A stretch of DNA of 53,870 nt. It comes from an uncultured Planktomarina sp. (lineage in GTDB: Bacteria > Pseudomonadota > Alphaproteobacteria > Rhodobacterales > Rhodobacteraceae). The stretch lies in NCBI GenBank assembly GCA_905182325.1, contig CAJJBD010000035.1:1-53870 (forward strand), given 5' to 3'. The notes under the pieces were generated by a model, which saw only the letters and a program-made list of their open reading frames with translations, was not told the origin of the DNA and did not search any database. The translations under genes and the position numbers were made by a program. Shown here one piece after another: positions 43,374-53,716 of this stretch; the first letter of the stretch is position 1; every line of letters starts with the position of its first letter.

Positions 43374-43459
43374 GCCCGCGTGATGGAATGGTAGACATAG
43401 AGGACTTAAAATCCTCAGGCTTAACGGCCGTGCCGGTTCGAGTCCGGCCGCGGGTACCA
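43374..43459 (+). tRNA. tRNA-Leu (UAA)
   Basis: GCCCGCG pairs with CGCGGGT (one G-T pair), followed by discriminator A and encoded CCA. The anticodon loop CTTAAAA sits between GAGGA and TCCTC and gives anticodon TAA. A long variable arm (AGGCTTAACGGCCGT) and the T-arm GCCGGTTCGAGTCCGGC mark a class II leucine tRNA. Confidence 0.95.
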
Positions 43460-43652
43460 CAATTAGATTACTGGTATTATTAGAAAAGGTTTTTTTGGTG
43501 CCTTTAAACGAGACTTACACACCATCTTTTTATTAAAATTTTTTGATTAACGTTGGTTGTCAAAGTTTTCAAATGGAAATTTTATACTCTTTCTTAATGT
43601 CACTTCACGAAAGCCTTTGGTTCCAGTTAGTTATTTTTCTGAAGGATTAGGA

Positions 43653-43775
43653 ATGATATCGGTAGGAATTTTGCGTCAAGCAGTTGAGTCTAGATATTAC
43701 AATCCTCGTAGCCTGTTAGAAATGGCTTTATTGAGGCTCAGGTATACTGATTGTGCAATCTACATAAAATATTAA
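43653..43775 (+). CDS. possible small protein
   Basis: A 40-codon frame opens at an ATG with GAAGGA nine bases upstream and ends just before the terminator hairpin. The product begins MISVGILRQAVESRYYNPRS and has a basic, partly hydrophobic C-terminal half. I do not recognise it. Support is only the ribosome-like site and the terminator placement; it may be chance. Confidence 0.22.
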   Translation: MISVGILRQAVESRYYNPRSLLEMALLRLRYTDCAIYIKY

Positions 43776-43779
43776 AAAA

Positions 43780-43804
43780 GGGGCTACAACTAAGTTGTAG
43801 CCCC
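43780..43804 (-). terminator. strong bidirectional intrinsic terminator
   Basis: GGGGCTACAAC and GTTGTAGCCCC form an 11-bp perfect stem with a TAA loop. On the minus strand it is followed by TTTTTT, closing the peptide-binding-protein gene; on the plus strand it is followed by a weaker T-rich stretch. Confidence 0.9.
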
Positions 43805-43831
43805 TTAATTTCAAAATTAAGTAATCAACGT

Positions 43832-45451
43832 TTACGCAAACCACCAACGCTCTGAAACTTTGTTACCGTCATTTATCCAGTTAGCGGCTACATCAGGACC
43901 ATGCGCTAACTTTTTGCTATGCGCATGAATGTAGTTTGCCCACATAGCGACAATTGCTCCACCGTCATCGTGAAGCAGTTGCTGTGCCTCGTTGTATTGT
44001 GTTTGACGTTTGACATTGTCGGTTTCGGAGCGTGCGTCTGTAATGACTTCGTTGAAACGTATCGCTGAAGGAGTGTCTCTCCAAGCTGTATCATTCCAAT
44101 TGTTGTCTGCAGTATAAGCAGATGAATACATCCAGTCTTGAGTTGGACGACCACCCCAATAGCATGCACACCAGCCTTTTTTGTTCCAAACGTTCGACCA
44201 ATACCCGTCGTTTGGTTCACGTACTAGTTCAATATCAATTCCGGCTTTCTTTGCAGAAGCAGCAATTAATTGTCCTGCGTCGACCGCTCCTGAAAATGCG
44301 GCATCGGCAACTGATAATTGTATTGGCCCTGAGTGGCCAGATTTTTTATAATGTTCAGCAGCTTTCTCAGGATCGAATGACCGCTGCGCAATATCAGTAT
44401 TTAGGAAAGGCATTGACGCTGAAACGGGGATATCATTGCCAGCAACGCCGTGACCTAGCAATATTTTATCTACCAGTTCGTCACGGTCGATGGCGTATTT
44501 TAAGGCCATGCGCAAATCAGCGTTTCCAAACGGCGGTACGTCCAACCTCATTGGGAATGTATAATGTTGTGTTCCCGTCGTCTCTAAAATTTCCAAAGTT
44601 GGAACCCGAGCGAGTAAATCCACAGTGGTTGGAGAGACGTTGTCAATAATGTCAACGTCGCCATTTATCATAGCGGATTGACGAGCTGTCCCATCCAAAA
44701 TTGTTACTATTTCAACTTCGTCAAAGTGCGCATTGCCCTCTTTCCAATAATCTGGATTGCGCTTGAAGACTGCGCGCACACCTGCATCATAGTTTTGCAC
44801 TGTGTAGCCACCAGTACCGTTATCTGTCTGGGTGGCGTCAATATTACCATTTCCATCTGATGCCATGATCATGAAGTGATAATCACTCACAATATATGGA
44901 AAGTCTGCATTCCCACCGTTAAGTTCGAAGATCACGCGATGATCACCATCTTTTGTGATGTCTTTAACTTGCGTTACCAAACCTTTGGCAGCTGATTTTG
45001 TGTCTTCGCCACGGCTATAATTAAAAGTGGCAATTACATCGTCTGCTGTTAGGGATTTTCCATTGTGGAATGTGACACCTTTTCGTAGATTAAAAACCCA
45101 CTTTGTAGCACCATTCGAGGATTCATAGCTCTCGGCCAACTCTGGACGCAGTTTGCCATCATTTCCCACTTCAGTAAGGTGATTACCTCGGGTGTATAAA
45201 ACATTCTGTGAAAAACCATTCGAAGAAATTGTAGGATCTACTGTGTCTGTTGTGCCGCCGTAGCCTGTTCCGTGGCGTAACTTGCCGCCTCTTTTAGGCG
45301 TAGCCGCCATTACGTCGGTAGCCATTGTCATCGCTGTTGGCAAAACGATACCAGCGGCGAGCATTGAGGTTATAAACTGACGTCGTCCAATCTGCCCATT
45401 GCCAAGCTTATCTGCCTGATCTTTTATAAAGATTGATTTCATATTACGCAT
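43832..45451 (-). CDS. peptide/nickel-type ABC binding protein with Tat signal
   Basis: A 539-residue family 5 solute-binding protein. The N-terminus carries a twin-arginine export signal, IGRRQFITSMLAAGIVLPTAM, cut near VMAAT-P, so it is folded before export. The fold includes the family signature WVFNLRKGVTFHNGKSLTADDV. A GGGAG site precedes the chosen ATG. Family 5 proteins bind di- and oligopeptides, nickel, opines or small betaine-like compounds. It is divergent from the permease and ATPase genes of what looks like the same transporter and is closed by a strong terminator. Confidence 0.9.
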   Translation of the reverse strand: MRNMKSIFIKDQADKLGNGQIGRRQFITSMLAAGIVLPTAMTMATDVMAATPKRGGKLRHGTGYGGTTDTVDPTISSNGFSQNVLYTRGNHLTEVGNDGKLRPELAESYESSNGATKWVFNLRKGVTFHNGKSLTADDVIATFNYSRGEDTKSAAKGLVTQVKDITKDGDHRVIFELNGGNADFPYIVSDYHFMIMASDGNGNIDATQTDNGTGGYTVQNYDAGVRAVFKRNPDYWKEGNAHFDEVEIVTILDGTARQSAMINGDVDIIDNVSPTTVDLLARVPTLEILETTGTQHYTFPMRLDVPPFGNADLRMALKYAIDRDELVDKILLGHGVAGNDIPVSASMPFLNTDIAQRSFDPEKAAEHYKKSGHSGPIQLSVADAAFSGAVDAGQLIAASAKKAGIDIELVREPNDGYWSNVWNKKGWCACYWGGRPTQDWMYSSAYTADNNWNDTAWRDTPSAIRFNEVITDARSETDNVKRQTQYNEAQQLLHDDGGAIVAMWANYIHAHSKKLAHGPDVAANWINDGNKVSERWWFA

Positions 45452-45634
45452 AACATTCTCCCAGTGTTAGTTTTATTATAATTAGGTGTTTAGTTCAGCA
45501 CAAATTAGCTACAAAAGAAAGTGAATTTGTGAAATATATTTTGAAATTGCTTTACACTTTAGAGCCTGTTCGTTTAGTTTCATTAAATTCAGTATTAAAG
45601 TCGCTGAGCAATTTGAGATTTGGGAGGCGCTTGA

Positions 45635-46606
45635 TTGAATCCAGTAATCAAAACAATTTTACAGCGTCTTAGCCTGGGTCTATTAACGTTGTTCCTGGTC
45701 TCGATCATCATATTCTCTGCGATAGGGCTGCTTCCTGGCGATTTTGGCCAAATTGTTTTAGGCCAGCAGGCCCTGCCAGAAACAGTAGCTGCCTTCCGTC
45801 GAGAGCTAGGGTTGGATCAGCCAGCTTGGAAACAATATTTATTATGGATTGGCTCAGTCGTTCAGGGTGATTTAGGCGTATCATTTTCTGGAAGAAATCA
45901 TTCTGGGAATGACAATTCTCGCTTAGTCGCAGAGCTAATCGCCCCTCGACTATCGAACACTTTGTTTCTTGCAGGCGTGACAGCCGTTATCGCCATACCC
46001 TTATCCTTATTCCTTGGTATCACAGCCGCACTGAAACGAAATACGGTATATGATCGAACGGTTAATGTCGTGACATTAACGACAATTTCGTTTCCAGAGT
46101 TTTTTGTGGCATACCTGTTGATTGTTTTATTGGCTCAGTATTTCCCAACGCTTGCAAATGTTACTGACGCCATGTCTTTGGGAGAACGCCTCTACAAAAT
46201 TGCTCTTCCGTCACTCACTATGACGCTGGTTATTGTCGCGCACATGATGCGCATGACCCGAGCGTCAATTATCAATCTGCTATCAAGCCCCTATGTTGAA
46301 ATGGCGCAATTAAAGGGCGTGTCAAAAACTCAAGTAATTTTAAGACATGTGATGCCAAACGCTTGGGCTCCAATTGCAACAGTTATTGCGTTTAACCTTG
46401 CCTATTTAGTTGTCGGAGTTGTTGTTGTTGAAGTTGTATTTGTCTACCCAGGAGCTGGTCAATTGATGGTAGATGCCGTTAGCTCGCGTGATATACCTGT
46501 GGCCCAAGCCTGCGCATTAATATTCGCAGCGACCTACATTCTTCTAAATTTACTTGCTGACATTGTTGGAATTGTTACAAACCCAAGGCTTTTGCATCCG
46601 CGATGA
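45635..46606 (+). CDS. ABC transporter permease, DppB-like
   Basis: A 323-residue inner-membrane permease. It has the DppB family N-terminus (RLSLGLLTLFLVSIIIFSAI), the FRRELGLDQPAWKQYLLW segment and the ATPase-docking loop MAQLKGVSKTQVILRHVMPNA. About six membrane helices. The start is a TTG with GGGAGG ten bases upstream. It overlaps the next permease by four bases (ATGA), showing translational coupling. Confidence 0.9.
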   Translation: MNPVIKTILQRLSLGLLTLFLVSIIIFSAIGLLPGDFGQIVLGQQALPETVAAFRRELGLDQPAWKQYLLWIGSVVQGDLGVSFSGRNHSGNDNSRLVAELIAPRLSNTLFLAGVTAVIAIPLSLFLGITAALKRNTVYDRTVNVVTLTTISFPEFFVAYLLIVLLAQYFPTLANVTDAMSLGERLYKIALPSLTMTLVIVAHMMRMTRASIINLLSSPYVEMAQLKGVSKTQVILRHVMPNAWAPIATVIAFNLAYLVVGVVVVEVVFVYPGAGQLMVDAVSSRDIPVAQACALIFAATYILLNLLADIVGIVTNPRLLHPR

Positions 46607-47535
46607 ATAAACAAACAAAATATTCAGCTACTGGTGAAGCAGCAAATGTGCGTCTGAGGCGTTCAAGATGGAGCCGGATTAAAACGGCTCTGGGTAGGGC
46701 ACCAATTTCTGCTTGGTTTGGTATGATTGTCGTCGCATGTTATGCGGTTGTTGCTATCTTTGCTCCACTTTTGGCTCCCTATGGCGAAGCTGAAATTTTT
46801 GTCAAAGCTGATTTGCCTTGGGCTTGGCACGGTGGTGAAAGTAAATTTTTCTTTGGAACTGATCAAATTGGCCGAGATACTCTTTCCCGTTTGATTTATG
46901 GTGCAAGAAATACAATTGGGATTGCATTGGTCACTACCTGTCTTTCCTTTTTGATTGGTGGTTCTCTCGGACTAATCGCTGCTATCAACCGGTCTTGGTT
47001 AGATCAGTTGCTAAGTCGCGGAGTTGATGTGTTGATGTCGATACCAAGCCTTATTTTTGCTCTTATGCTTTTGAGTATTGCTGGTTCCTCAATTCCTTCG
47101 CTGATTTTAATTATTGCTGTACTCGATTCGACGCGTGTATTTCGACTAACTCGTTCTGTAGCGATTAATGTCGTTATAATGGATTACGTGGAGGCTGCCA
47201 CTCTCAGAGGTGAAGGATTGGGCTGGATAATGCGACGTGAAATTCTGCCAAATATTATGCCGCCACTTGTTGCTGAGTTTGGGCTAAGGTTTTCATTTGT
47301 TTTCTTAACGATAGCCTCACTTTCTTTTCTGGGCTTAGGGATCCAGCCGCCAACGGCTGATTGGGGCTCAATGGTGCGTGATGGATCGCGCTTTATACAA
47401 TTTGTAGCTTTTGATTGGAAGTTAGCATTACCGTCTTTGCTACCTGCTGGCGCTGTAGCATTGTTAACTGTTGCGGTTAATTTCGTGGTCGATTGGTTTT
47501 TACACAAGACAAGTGGGCTAAGAGATGAAAATTAA
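46603..47535 (+). CDS. ABC transporter permease, DppC-like
   Basis: A 310-residue inner-membrane permease with the DppC pattern: an N-terminal helix followed by KFFFGTDQIGRDTLSRLIYGARNT, and the docking loop VEAATLRGEGLGWIMRREILPNIMP. It pairs with the preceding DppB-like subunit. The start ATG overlaps that gene's stop, and its own 3' end overlaps the ATPase gene by 11 bases. Confidence 0.92.
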   Translation: MNKQTKYSATGEAANVRLRRSRWSRIKTALGRAPISAWFGMIVVACYAVVAIFAPLLAPYGEAEIFVKADLPWAWHGGESKFFFGTDQIGRDTLSRLIYGARNTIGIALVTTCLSFLIGGSLGLIAAINRSWLDQLLSRGVDVLMSIPSLIFALMLLSIAGSSIPSLILIIAVLDSTRVFRLTRSVAINVVIMDYVEAATLRGEGLGWIMRREILPNIMPPLVAEFGLRFSFVFLTIASLSFLGLGIQPPTADWGSMVRDGSRFIQFVAFDWKLALPSLLPAGAVALLTVAVNFVVDWFLHKTSGLRDEN

Positions 47536-49162
47536 ATCTAACTCCCGCGGTTCAAACGATGACCTGCTTCTAGAAATGCGAAATGTCCATATTGATGGCT
47601 TTAGTGATGAGCAATGGCACCCAATCATTAAAGGTGTTGACCTAACGCTAAAGCGTGGTGAAGTCTTAGGGTTGATTGGAGAATCTGGAGCTGGCAAATC
47701 TACATTAGGTAAAGCGGCTATGGGCTATGCACAGCCAGGATGCTCCATAAAGTCTGGCTCTATTGTTTTTGATGGTTTGGATTTACTGGCTGCGAGCGAA
47801 TCTGAGAAAATGGCTATATGGGGCTCGCGTATCGCCTATGTCGCTCAGTCCGCCGCCGCATCATTCAATCCAGCACATCGATTAATTGACCAAACAATTG
47901 AAGCGACAATTGGCCATGCTGAAGCGACTGTCAAAGAGGCACGAGTGGACGCAGTTGAACTTTATAGTACGCTTAGTTTGCCAGACCCAGGCACGATTGG
48001 TGAACGATATCCTCACCAAGTTTCTGGTGGACAATTACAACGTGTGATGACTGCAATGGCAATGTCGCCGCGCCCAGACCTTATTATTTTTGACGAACCA
48101 ACCACCGCACTTGATGTCACGACGCAAGTGGAAGTATTGTTATCAATGCGTTCTATTGTCGAACATTTCAATACTGCAGCAATTTATATAACGCATGACT
48201 TAGCTGTGGTCGCGCAAATGGCTGACCGTATAAAAGTCCTTCGCTACGGTGAAGAAGTTGAAGATGCTGAAACCAAATCAATGTTGAGTTCTCCAAAAGA
48301 GGACTACACTAAATCCCTTTGGTCTGTACGTTCATTAGAGAAGCCTGAAGATCCGTCTGATGACATTATTCTTGATATTAAAAATATCGACGCTGCATAC
48401 AGCCGTTCTGTTAAAGTACTAAAAAATGTCTCTATTAAAGTACCTCGAGGTAGAACAGTGTCCATTGTCGGAGAATCTGGTTCTGGAAAATCAACTGCAG
48501 CCCGCGTTTTGACAGGCCTAATGCCGCCTGTAACAGGCTCAATCACATTTAACGGTGAAACATTACCACCATCGATCAAGGACCGAAGCAAAGATCAGTT
48601 GCGCCGTATCCAGATGATTTATCAAATGGCTGATACTGCGATGAACCCAAAGCAAACAGTGAGTGAAATTATTGGACGGCCGTTGAAGTTTTACCATAAT
48701 ATATCAGCTGTTGAGGAAGAGCGCAGAGTAATAGAATTGCTAAAAATGATTGAACTTGATGAAACGTTTTTAGACCGTCTGCCTAGTGAGCTGTCAGGTG
48801 GTCAAAAACAGAGAATTTGTATTGCACGCGCGCTCGCGGCGGAGCCTGAGGTTATCATCTGTGACGAGGTTACTTCAGCGCTGGATCAAATAGTTCAAGA
48901 GGGAATTCTAACTCTTCTCCTAAAATTACAAAAAGAACTTGGGGTAACGTATCTGTTTATCACCCATGATATTGCTGTAGTTAAGGCCATTTCTGACGAA
49001 ATTGTAGTAATGTATCAAGGTGAGGTTATCGAACAGGGTTTGAAGAGCGAAGTTCTTCAACCACCACACCCAGATTATACGCAGCGTTTATTGGCATCAG
49101 TTCCAGAAATGGATGCAACCTGGCTAGACAGGTTTGTAAAAACCAGGACTGACATTGTCTAA
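47525..49162 (+). CDS. ABC transporter ATPase, DppD-DppF fusion
   Basis: A 545-residue protein with two complete ATPase domains in one chain. Domain 1: Walker [10 protein letters not shown], signature [10 protein letters not shown], Walker [13 protein letters not shown], switch YITHDLAVV. Domain 2, from about residue 285: Walker [10 protein letters not shown], signature LSGGQKQRI, Walker [13 protein letters not shown], switch FITHDIAVV. It replaces the separate DppD and DppF subunits of enteric peptide importers; such fusions are common in alphaproteobacteria. It overlaps the DppC-like gene by 11 bases. Confidence 0.92.
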   Translation: MKIKSNSRGSNDDLLLEMRNVHIDGFSDEQWHPIIKGVDLTLKRGEVLGLIGESGAGKSTLGKAAMGYAQPGCSIKSGSIVFDGLDLLAASESEKMAIWGSRIAYVAQSAAASFNPAHRLIDQTIEATIGHAEATVKEARVDAVELYSTLSLPDPGTIGERYPHQVSGGQLQRVMTAMAMSPRPDLIIFDEPTTALDVTTQVEVLLSMRSIVEHFNTAAIYITHDLAVVAQMADRIKVLRYGEEVEDAETKSMLSSPKEDYTKSLWSVRSLEKPEDPSDDIILDIKNIDAAYSRSVKVLKNVSIKVPRGRTVSIVGESGSGKSTAARVLTGLMPPVTGSITFNGETLPPSIKDRSKDQLRRIQMIYQMADTAMNPKQTVSEIIGRPLKFYHNISAVEEERRVIELLKMIELDETFLDRLPSELSGGQKQRICIARALAAEPEVIICDEVTSALDQIVQEGILTLLLKLQKELGVTYLFITHDIAVVKAISDEIVVMYQGEVIEQGLKSEVLQPPHPDYTQRLLASVPEMDATWLDRFVKTRTDIV

Positions 49163-49440
49163 TCCATCAGTCCAAGGGTAAAATCTACGTTAGCAAATTA
49201 TTTGGTAGTGGGAACATTTTTGAATAAAAACTTTATTGTGACTTATCAAATTTTTTTTGTTAGTTTTTGGGTGCTGCAAATTCTGTTTTGATTGGTATTA
49301 GATTTTGGATTGATCAAGTGGTTTGAGATGACTTATCGGTATAAGTTGGTGTATGGTGGCATTCTTAACGTACCTGGCAGTCGCTGATATATTTTAAAAC
49401 TAAAATTTATGATTTTTCTGCGTTCACTAACTTTGTGCCA

Positions 49441-51012
49441 TTAAGGGCGGCCTATCGCTTCTTTTGACAACCGGATGTCGAAGGCTTGTCTGATTTTGTC
49501 GTCTATTTCGTTAGAAATATGCGTTGGATGGTGGTTTTCAAGGGTATTTTTAGTATATTCCATAGCACGATCAACAATACTTTTAGATCCAGCTTCTTTC
49601 CACTCTTCAATTGTATTGCGATTGCTATGGGCAGGATAAATATATTCAGATTGCATTAATTCTAGAGTCTGGGATTCTCCTAAATAATGGCCAGCACCGT
49701 CAATGTTCACCTCTTTGATTGGTGCAATGGAAAGCATATCATCAGACACTGTGATGCCTTCGATTGTACGCAAAATATTTCCAAGCATGTCATTATCGAT
49801 TACATAACTTTCTAGACAGCACCCCATAAGGCTTGCGTGCATGCCTGCGCTTTCGTGGATCATCGCAGCGCCAGCATGGCCGGCTAGTGCGATATTTAGA
49901 CTTTTTTCAAAACCAGATTGTGCATCAGGCAACTTGGAGTCCGTCATTCCCGCAGCAACGCTGGATGGAATGCCCAAATAAAGTGCTACCTGCGCTACTG
50001 CTGCCATCAATAATGCTTGCTCTCCTGACCCCCCTGACATTGCACCTGTGCGCAAATCTGATACGAATGGCCACGCTGCAAATGTTAACGGACAGCCAGG
50101 TTTGACTGTATTGGCATAGACAATTCCTGCTAGCGCCTCCGCCGTAGATTGCACCACTGATCCAGCCAAGGCTGCTGGCGAGGTTGCCCCTGCTTGCGGG
50201 GCTGATGCAATCATGATTGGAAAACCTTGGCGAATGGCCTCTTCTTTTATAATGCAACGTTCATATGCGAAGCGTAACGGTGGCACACCTGCACCCTGAA
50301 CCATATGAGCAATTGGTGTTTCACTAAAACGCCCTTCACCTCCAAGGGCTAGATCGAACATACGGGTCACATTTTTTACATTCTGAACAGACCCAAGAGT
50401 AATTCCTAAAGGCATTGTTGTACCACGCAGCAACGAATAGGCGGTATTATTATCCAGTAACTCAACCGTTTCCATATCTCGCGCTATTGGAGAGCGGTAA
50501 CACCAGTGAATGTTGGGTAGCGTGTCAACCAGCCGCGCCATATCATATACATCTTGTAGGCCTGTTTCTCGATATTCTCCAGTTTCGCAATCCAGTATTG
50601 AGACAGCACCACCTGCAGTTCCAAAATGTGGACGACCAGCAGCAACTTCTATTGAACGGTCTGAATCAAAGCCATGTAAGGTGAAAGACTTTGGTGTGAG
50701 TGCCAATGCATCTTCCACTTTGGACCTAGGTATGAGAATCCGGCCATGGTCACTTAGCGTGGCACCTTCTTCTAACATCTTAAGCGCTGCTGGCGGCATA
50801 TCCCCCATAACTTCCATGCCCACCGTTTCCAATACATGATAGGCGCTTTCTAAAATTCGTTCTAGTTCACCTGTGGTCAGTGGATTAAATCGACCCGCCA
50901 ATGGTCCATTTGGAGAGCGTTCTATCACTGGTTGCTTTCGTGACCGCACTCGAGCGGCTCGCCCGCTTCCCTCTGAACGAGTACGGCCAGCAGTTGGGTC
51001 CTTGTTTGTCAT
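49441..51012 (-). CDS. MttB-family methyltransferase without pyrrolysine
   Basis: A 523-residue trimethylamine methyltransferase-superfamily protein (COG5598 type). The core from VLETVGMEVMGDMPP through FGTAGGAVSILDCETGEYRETG, CPLTFAAWPFVSDLRTGAMSGGSGEQ and the barrel end are continuous with no internal TAG, so it is of the non-pyrrolysine kind, members of which demethylate glycine betaine, proline betaine, carnitine or similar quaternary amines to a corrinoid protein. The start ATG has GGAGAAAATA just upstream; the longer frame to 51111 overlaps the preceding gene. It forms an operon with the flavoprotein gene 22 bases upstream. No corrinoid protein is in the window. Confidence 0.88.
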   Translation of the reverse strand: MTNKDPTAGRTRSEGSGRAARVRSRKQPVIERSPNGPLAGRFNPLTTGELERILESAYHVLETVGMEVMGDMPPAALKMLEEGATLSDHGRILIPRSKVEDALALTPKSFTLHGFDSDRSIEVAAGRPHFGTAGGAVSILDCETGEYRETGLQDVYDMARLVDTLPNIHWCYRSPIARDMETVELLDNNTAYSLLRGTTMPLGITLGSVQNVKNVTRMFDLALGGEGRFSETPIAHMVQGAGVPPLRFAYERCIIKEEAIRQGFPIMIASAPQAGATSPAALAGSVVQSTAEALAGIVYANTVKPGCPLTFAAWPFVSDLRTGAMSGGSGEQALLMAAVAQVALYLGIPSSVAAGMTDSKLPDAQSGFEKSLNIALAGHAGAAMIHESAGMHASLMGCCLESYVIDNDMLGNILRTIEGITVSDDMLSIAPIKEVNIDGAGHYLGESQTLELMQSEYIYPAHSNRNTIEEWKEAGSKSIVDRAMEYTKNTLENHHPTHISNEIDDKIRQAFDIRLSKEAIGRP

Positions 51013-51034
51013 TATTTTCTCCATGAGCGGTAGT

Positions 51035-52993
51035 TTATATAGAAAAGGCTGCCTGCATTCCTTCAAGTATGGCCTCTTCTGCTGTTCGGGGCGAAAGACA
51101 ATCTCCTGCAAGGTGGGTTTGGATATTTAGACCGACAAGCTCGTTTTCAAGCTGAGTATCTGCGGAGGTGCCATAGGCTAAAACTACTGTGTCAACTTCT
51201 TCGCAGAGAATTGGGTCATGCGTAACTGTATGAATTAGATATGCTGTATCCTCATCTACACCAAACAGCCGCGCATAAGGAATGATTTCAACACCTGCAC
51301 GATGTAACTTTCCAATCAGGTGATCGCGTTGGTAAGGTTGTAATTCCATACCAGCTTGGATTCCATTCACCGCCAATCGCACATGCCGCCCTGTCAGTGC
51401 TAACTTCTCTGCTATCCCCATGCCTACCCAATCGCAGCGCCAATCTGCAATTAAGACACGGCCACCCGGATTCACTTTTTCAAGTAAAACTTGGTTGGAA
51501 TCGACAATGTGTGCATCATCTTTACCTTCAATTTTGGGCCAATAGGCTTTTGATCCTGTTGCAATGATCAAGGCATCAGGCGCTTGCTTTTCAACAAAAG
51601 TACGAGTGACTTTTGTGTTTAAATGCGCCTTAACATTTAATTGGCCTAATTCGGCCATTAGGTTAGAAATTAGGCCACCAAACTCATTACGGCCGGGTAG
51701 TTTTACAGCTAAATTAACTTGTCCACCTAGTTCGTGGCTGGTTTCACACAGCGTTACTTTATGGCCTGATTGTGCTGCCACCACTGCAGCCTTCAGTCCA
51801 GCAGGACCACCCCCTGCTATTAATACATTTTTTAAATTTTCTGATATTGTTGGATTTGATAGTTTAGTTTCTCGGCCAGATACTGGGTGCTGAATGCAGG
51901 TAATTGAGTACCCCTGATGAAAATGCCCAATGCAGCCTTGGTTGCAGGCAATACAAGCACGAATAGAATCCAGATTGCCAGATGCTGCTTTATTTGGCAT
52001 TTGTTCATCCGCAATCATTGCTCGTGTCATGCCACACATGTCAACATCACCTGAACTAATAAATTGGTCCGCGTCTTGCGGTTGGTTAATCCGCCCTGCA
52101 ACAAAAACTGGTAAGCCTGTTGCCTTTCGAATGGCCTTCGCTTGTGGAACTACATAACCGTTAGAAATTTCCATTGGTGGTACAACATGAATCGATCCGC
52201 CTGGGCCAGCCATAGAGCCAATAGTAGTATTAATATAATCAACTAATCCACGATCTGAAAGGAACTTGCAGGCAGCTTGAGCCACATCTTCTTCCATTCC
52301 GTTTGGTTCGAGTTCTTCCACAGAAATTCGAATGCCAACTATTCGTTTTGTCCCAACAGCTTTGCGAATGGCTTTCAAGGAATCACAAAGTGCACGCATG
52401 CGATTCTCAAATGAGCCACCATACTTATCATTTCGTTCATTAGTTTCTTCGTTTATGAATTGAGCAAAAAGTAACCCATGGCTCACAAGTATTTCAACAC
52501 CATCTAAATTGGCGTCTGCAATTCGTTTGGCGGATTGGCCTACAGATAGAATGATTTCATCGACCATTTCGGTGGGCATAGCGCGCGGCATCGTATGAAA
52601 CCTATGATCTGGAATAGCCGACGGCGCATAGACAACCCCACGCAATCCGTCACGTCGCATTTGGCTGCACCGACCGGAATGTGAAAGCTGGCCAATCACT
52701 TTCGCTCCATGTTGATGTATCGAAGCTGCGAGCTTACGAAATCCGTCGATATGTTCATCACTAGTAATATGAATTTCTGGCAGGTTGCTAATAGAACTTT
52801 TATGAAAGCGAGCAGACTCAAGAATAATCATCCCAACACCGCCTTTGGCCCTGGCTTCATGATAGGCGATTAACTCATCAGTAATTTTACCCTTAGAAGC
52901 AAGAAAAGTTTGGTGGCCTGTCGATAGTATCCTATTACGAATTGTGACATCGCGTATAGTCAGCGGTGAAAACAAATGCTTTAGGTTGGTCAT
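51035..52993 (-). CDS. Fe-S flavoprotein of the trimethylamine dehydrogenase/dienoyl-CoA reductase family
   Basis: A 652-residue protein. Residues 1 to about 330 are an Old Yellow Enzyme-type FMN barrel (SHSGRCSQMRRDG, VSHGLLFAQFINEETNERNDKYGGSFENR). A 4Fe-4S site follows with Cys347, 350, 354 and 366 (C-x2-C-x3-C-x11-C). The C-terminal half has an FAD/NAD fold starting IAGGGPAGLKAAVVAAQSG. Related enzymes demethylate trimethylamine, dimethylglycine, stachydrine or N-methylproline, while others reduce dienoyl-CoA. The MttB-family neighbour favours an N-demethylase. It is the first gene of the operon. Confidence 0.88.
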   Translation of the reverse strand: MTNLKHLFSPLTIRDVTIRNRILSTGHQTFLASKGKITDELIAYHEARAKGGVGMIILESARFHKSSISNLPEIHITSDEHIDGFRKLAASIHQHGAKVIGQLSHSGRCSQMRRDGLRGVVYAPSAIPDHRFHTMPRAMPTEMVDEIILSVGQSAKRIADANLDGVEILVSHGLLFAQFINEETNERNDKYGGSFENRMRALCDSLKAIRKAVGTKRIVGIRISVEELEPNGMEEDVAQAACKFLSDRGLVDYINTTIGSMAGPGGSIHVVPPMEISNGYVVPQAKAIRKATGLPVFVAGRINQPQDADQFISSGDVDMCGMTRAMIADEQMPNKAASGNLDSIRACIACNQGCIGHFHQGYSITCIQHPVSGRETKLSNPTISENLKNVLIAGGGPAGLKAAVVAAQSGHKVTLCETSHELGGQVNLAVKLPGRNEFGGLISNLMAELGQLNVKAHLNTKVTRTFVEKQAPDALIIATGSKAYWPKIEGKDDAHIVDSNQVLLEKVNPGGRVLIADWRCDWVGMGIAEKLALTGRHVRLAVNGIQAGMELQPYQRDHLIGKLHRAGVEIIPYARLFGVDEDTAYLIHTVTHDPILCEEVDTVVLAYGTSADTQLENELVGLNIQTHLAGDCLSPRTAEEAILEGMQAAFSI

Positions 52994-53032
52994 TGTTTGG
53001 GTTTTCCATTGTTATTTAAGCCTAAAGCATAG

Positions 53033-53673
53033 GGTATAAGTTCATCTGCGCCACTAAAAACTACTGATGAGTTATTCCCCTTTGGCACCGCTCAAGAAAT
53101 ATGTGTTGGAAATGGTGCGGTTTGGGCCTTGCGTGTCAGTTATGTGGGTGAACTTGGTTGGGAGCTTTACCCAACTACTGACATGACAGGGCCAATATTT
53201 GACAAATTGCAAAATACTGGTGCCAAATTTGGCTTAAGATTAGCTGGCTATCACGCACTTGATAGTCTCCGGCAGGAAAAAGGATATCGGCATTGGGTCC
53301 ACGATATTACTCTTGGCGATAGAGTACTTGAAGCTGGTCTTGGGTTCGCTTTATCTAAGGAAAAACCAATTATATTGGTCGAAATGCTATCGCTCAGCAA
53401 ATTAAAAAGGGTCTTAAGAGACGCCTAGTATATGTTAAACTGAAGGATGCTAACCCAATTTTACTGCACGATGAGCCTATTTGGTGTGACAATTTAATCG
53501 TTGGCTCCACTACTTCTGGAGCTTTTGGCTACACACTTGGGCGCAGTGTTGGGCCGGCATATGTGAATTATGGTGACGCAGACTGGGCTGAAAAATTATT
53601 AAATGGAATTTTTGAAGTAGAGATTTCTGGAACTAGGTTCGCAGCAACAATCTCGTGTAAACCTTTTTTATAG
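53033..53673 (+). pseudogene. remnant of a GcvT-domain dimethylglycine/sarcosine dehydrogenase gene
   Basis: The C-terminal part of a folate-binding GcvT-type domain, with no start. The first frame reads FPFGTAQEI, VSYVGELGWELYP, AGYHALDSLRQEKGYRHW and EAGLGFALSKEK, all typical of dimethylglycine or sarcosine dehydrogenases. Near 53361-53376, at an A run, the homology moves to another frame: YIGRNAIAQQIKKGLKRRL, HDEPIWCDN, GSTTSGAFGYTLGRS, ending at TAG 53671. Upstream of 53033 the frame is stopped, so the FAD domain and half of the GcvT domain are gone. It lies directly upstream of, and divergent from, the flavoprotein operon. Confidence 0.82.
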
Positions 53674-53716
53674 TAGTTTATAAAAAGTGTTAGCCTGAAT
53701 AATTAAATATAATTTT

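Larger units (their letters stand above)
43460..43831. other. 372-base stretch between tRNA-Leu and the peptide-binding-protein gene
   Basis: It contains a possible 40-codon ORF (listed separately) and a strong terminator at its right end. The remainder is AT-rich with no recognised element. Confidence 0.45.

Noticed and set aside
43557-43775. 72-codon version of the small ORF near tRNA-Leu
   Set aside because: The TTG start has no ribosome site and the first half does not look like coding sequence; only the inner 40-codon form is kept, at low confidence.
49441-51012. Pyrrolysine-containing MttB
   Set aside because: The reading frame has no internal TAG, so pyrrolysine is not encoded.
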